Position numbers and translations under genes: made by a program
The notes under the pieces: generated by a model
Databases searched by the model: none
Seen by the model: only the letters and a program-made list of their open reading frames with translations
Told to the model about the DNA's origin: nothing
In this document: in pieces, positions 63,635 to 64,000 of the stretch
Layout: each line of letters starts with the position of its first letter
Numbering within the stretch: position 1 is the stretch's first letter
Source: Streptomyces aureocirculatus
Lineage (GTDB): Bacteria > Actinomycetota > Actinomycetes > Streptomycetales > Streptomycetaceae
DNA: 64,000 nt
Assembly: GCF_000720475.1 (NCBI RefSeq)
Contig: NZ_JOAP01000014.1
Span: 97,627-161,626 of the forward strand
Direction of reading: 5' to 3'

Positions 63635-64000
63635 ATGGCACGCGGCAAGCTACGGATCTACCTCGGTGCGGCACCGGGCGTCGGCAAGACGTACGCGATG
63701 CTGTCCGAGGCGCACCGGCGTACCGAACGCGGTACCGACTGTGTCGTGGCCTTCGTGGAGCACCACAACCGCCCGCGCACGGAAGTGATGCTGCACGGCC
63801 TGGAGCAGGTGACCCGCAAGGAGCTCGAATACCGCGGCTCCTCGTTCACGGAGATGGACGTCGACGCGGTCCTGCGCCGCACCCCCGCCGTCGCCCTCGT
63901 CGACGAGCTGGCGCACACGAACGTGCCGGGTTCGCGCAACGCCAAGCGCTGGCAGGACGTCGAGGAGCTGCTGGAGGCGGGCGTCGATGTCATATCGACG
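63635..64000 (+). CDS. kdpD: KdpD sensor kinase (partial, N-terminus only)
   Basis: The first 122 codons run off the window end. The sequence MARGKLRIYLGAAPGVGKT contains the KdpD-specific Walker A (GAAPGVGKT). FVEHHNRPRTE, YRGSSFTEMDVDAVLRR and VDELAHTNVPGSRNAKRWQD follow, all hallmarks of the cytoplasmic N-terminal KdpD domain that senses potassium status, often together with a universal-stress-protein domain that binds c-di-AMP in some bacteria (not visible here). The start is ATG 63635 in a 193-bp gap after kdpC, with GAGG near it. Confidence 0.95.
   Translation, partial: MARGKLRIYLGAAPGVGKTYAMLSEAHRRTERGTDCVVAFVEHHNRPRTEVMLHGLEQVTRKELEYRGSSFTEMDVDAVLRRTPAVALVDELAHTNVPGSRNAKRWQDVEELLEAGVDVIST

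Overview
The window is a piece of high-GC actinobacterial chromosome, and gene content and order identify it as Streptomyces core chromosome. Marks of this are the principal sigma factor hrdB next to a WhiH-type GntR regulator, parE and parC in the same region, ptsH behind a DasR-type operator, the division protein SepH, the CutRS two-component system, frequent GTG starts and many start/stop overlaps. No mobile element, prophage, CRISPR array, tRNA, rRNA or biosynthetic gene cluster was seen. Family names come from recognising the translated sequences, not from a search.

Layout. 0.3-3.3 kb: a glycogen-debranching-like protein and a Nudix/winged-helix regulator with an apparent leaderless promoter. 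3.5-9.9 kb: an unusual one-chain ABC transporter, whiH, hrdB and a secreted trypsin-like protease. 10-15.6 kb: a small zinc-finger protein, parE, a DUF1453 membrane protein and a NarL-type two-component system. 15.7-20.3 kb: a DUF485/solute:sodium symporter pair facing a CitA/CitB-type two-component system. 20.4-23.9 kb: an iron-box-controlled sucrase/ferredoxin-like protein and two divergent citrate synthase homologues, one fused to a DNA-binding domain. 24.4-29.6 kb: two accessory-looking small genes, a CobW GTPase and parC. 30-35.6 kb: a two-gene M16 protease operon, an M23 peptidase behind a c-di-AMP (ydaO-type) riboswitch, a GntR regulator and ptsH. 35.8-43.6 kb: a GNAT/acyl-CoA-ligase fusion (Pat type), DUF5998, an alkaline-phosphatase-superfamily enzyme, thymidine kinase, a VOC protein and a sulfurtransferase. 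43.7-51.6 kb: sepH, a repetitive membrane protein, a sugar-lactone-oxidase-like flavoprotein with an MFS transporter, ferrochelatase and an inositol-monophosphatase-family enzyme. 51.7-58.4 kb: a 57-residue protein, cutRS, DUF4193, an unassigned protein, DUF3093, a thioesterase, dut and DUF3710. 58.6-64 kb: the kdp potassium-uptake operon, led by a 27-codon membrane peptide gene, with the start of kdpD cut by the window end.

Functional themes are transcription and development (hrdB, whiH, sepH), chromosome topology (parE, parC), carbon and signal sensing (ptsH, symporter plus CitAB, CutRS), cell-wall remodelling under c-di-AMP control, and potassium homeostasis.

The points most worth a second look are: (1) the HTH-citrate synthase with Glu in place of the catalytic Asp, divergent from a normal citrate synthase across a palindrome-rich gap; (2) parC, which appears to have lost its stop at codon 818 and reads through an 18-bp minisatellite into the antisense of the neighbouring gene; (3) a small membrane-peptide gene coupled to kdpF; (4) short tandem repeats at the 3' ends of many genes.
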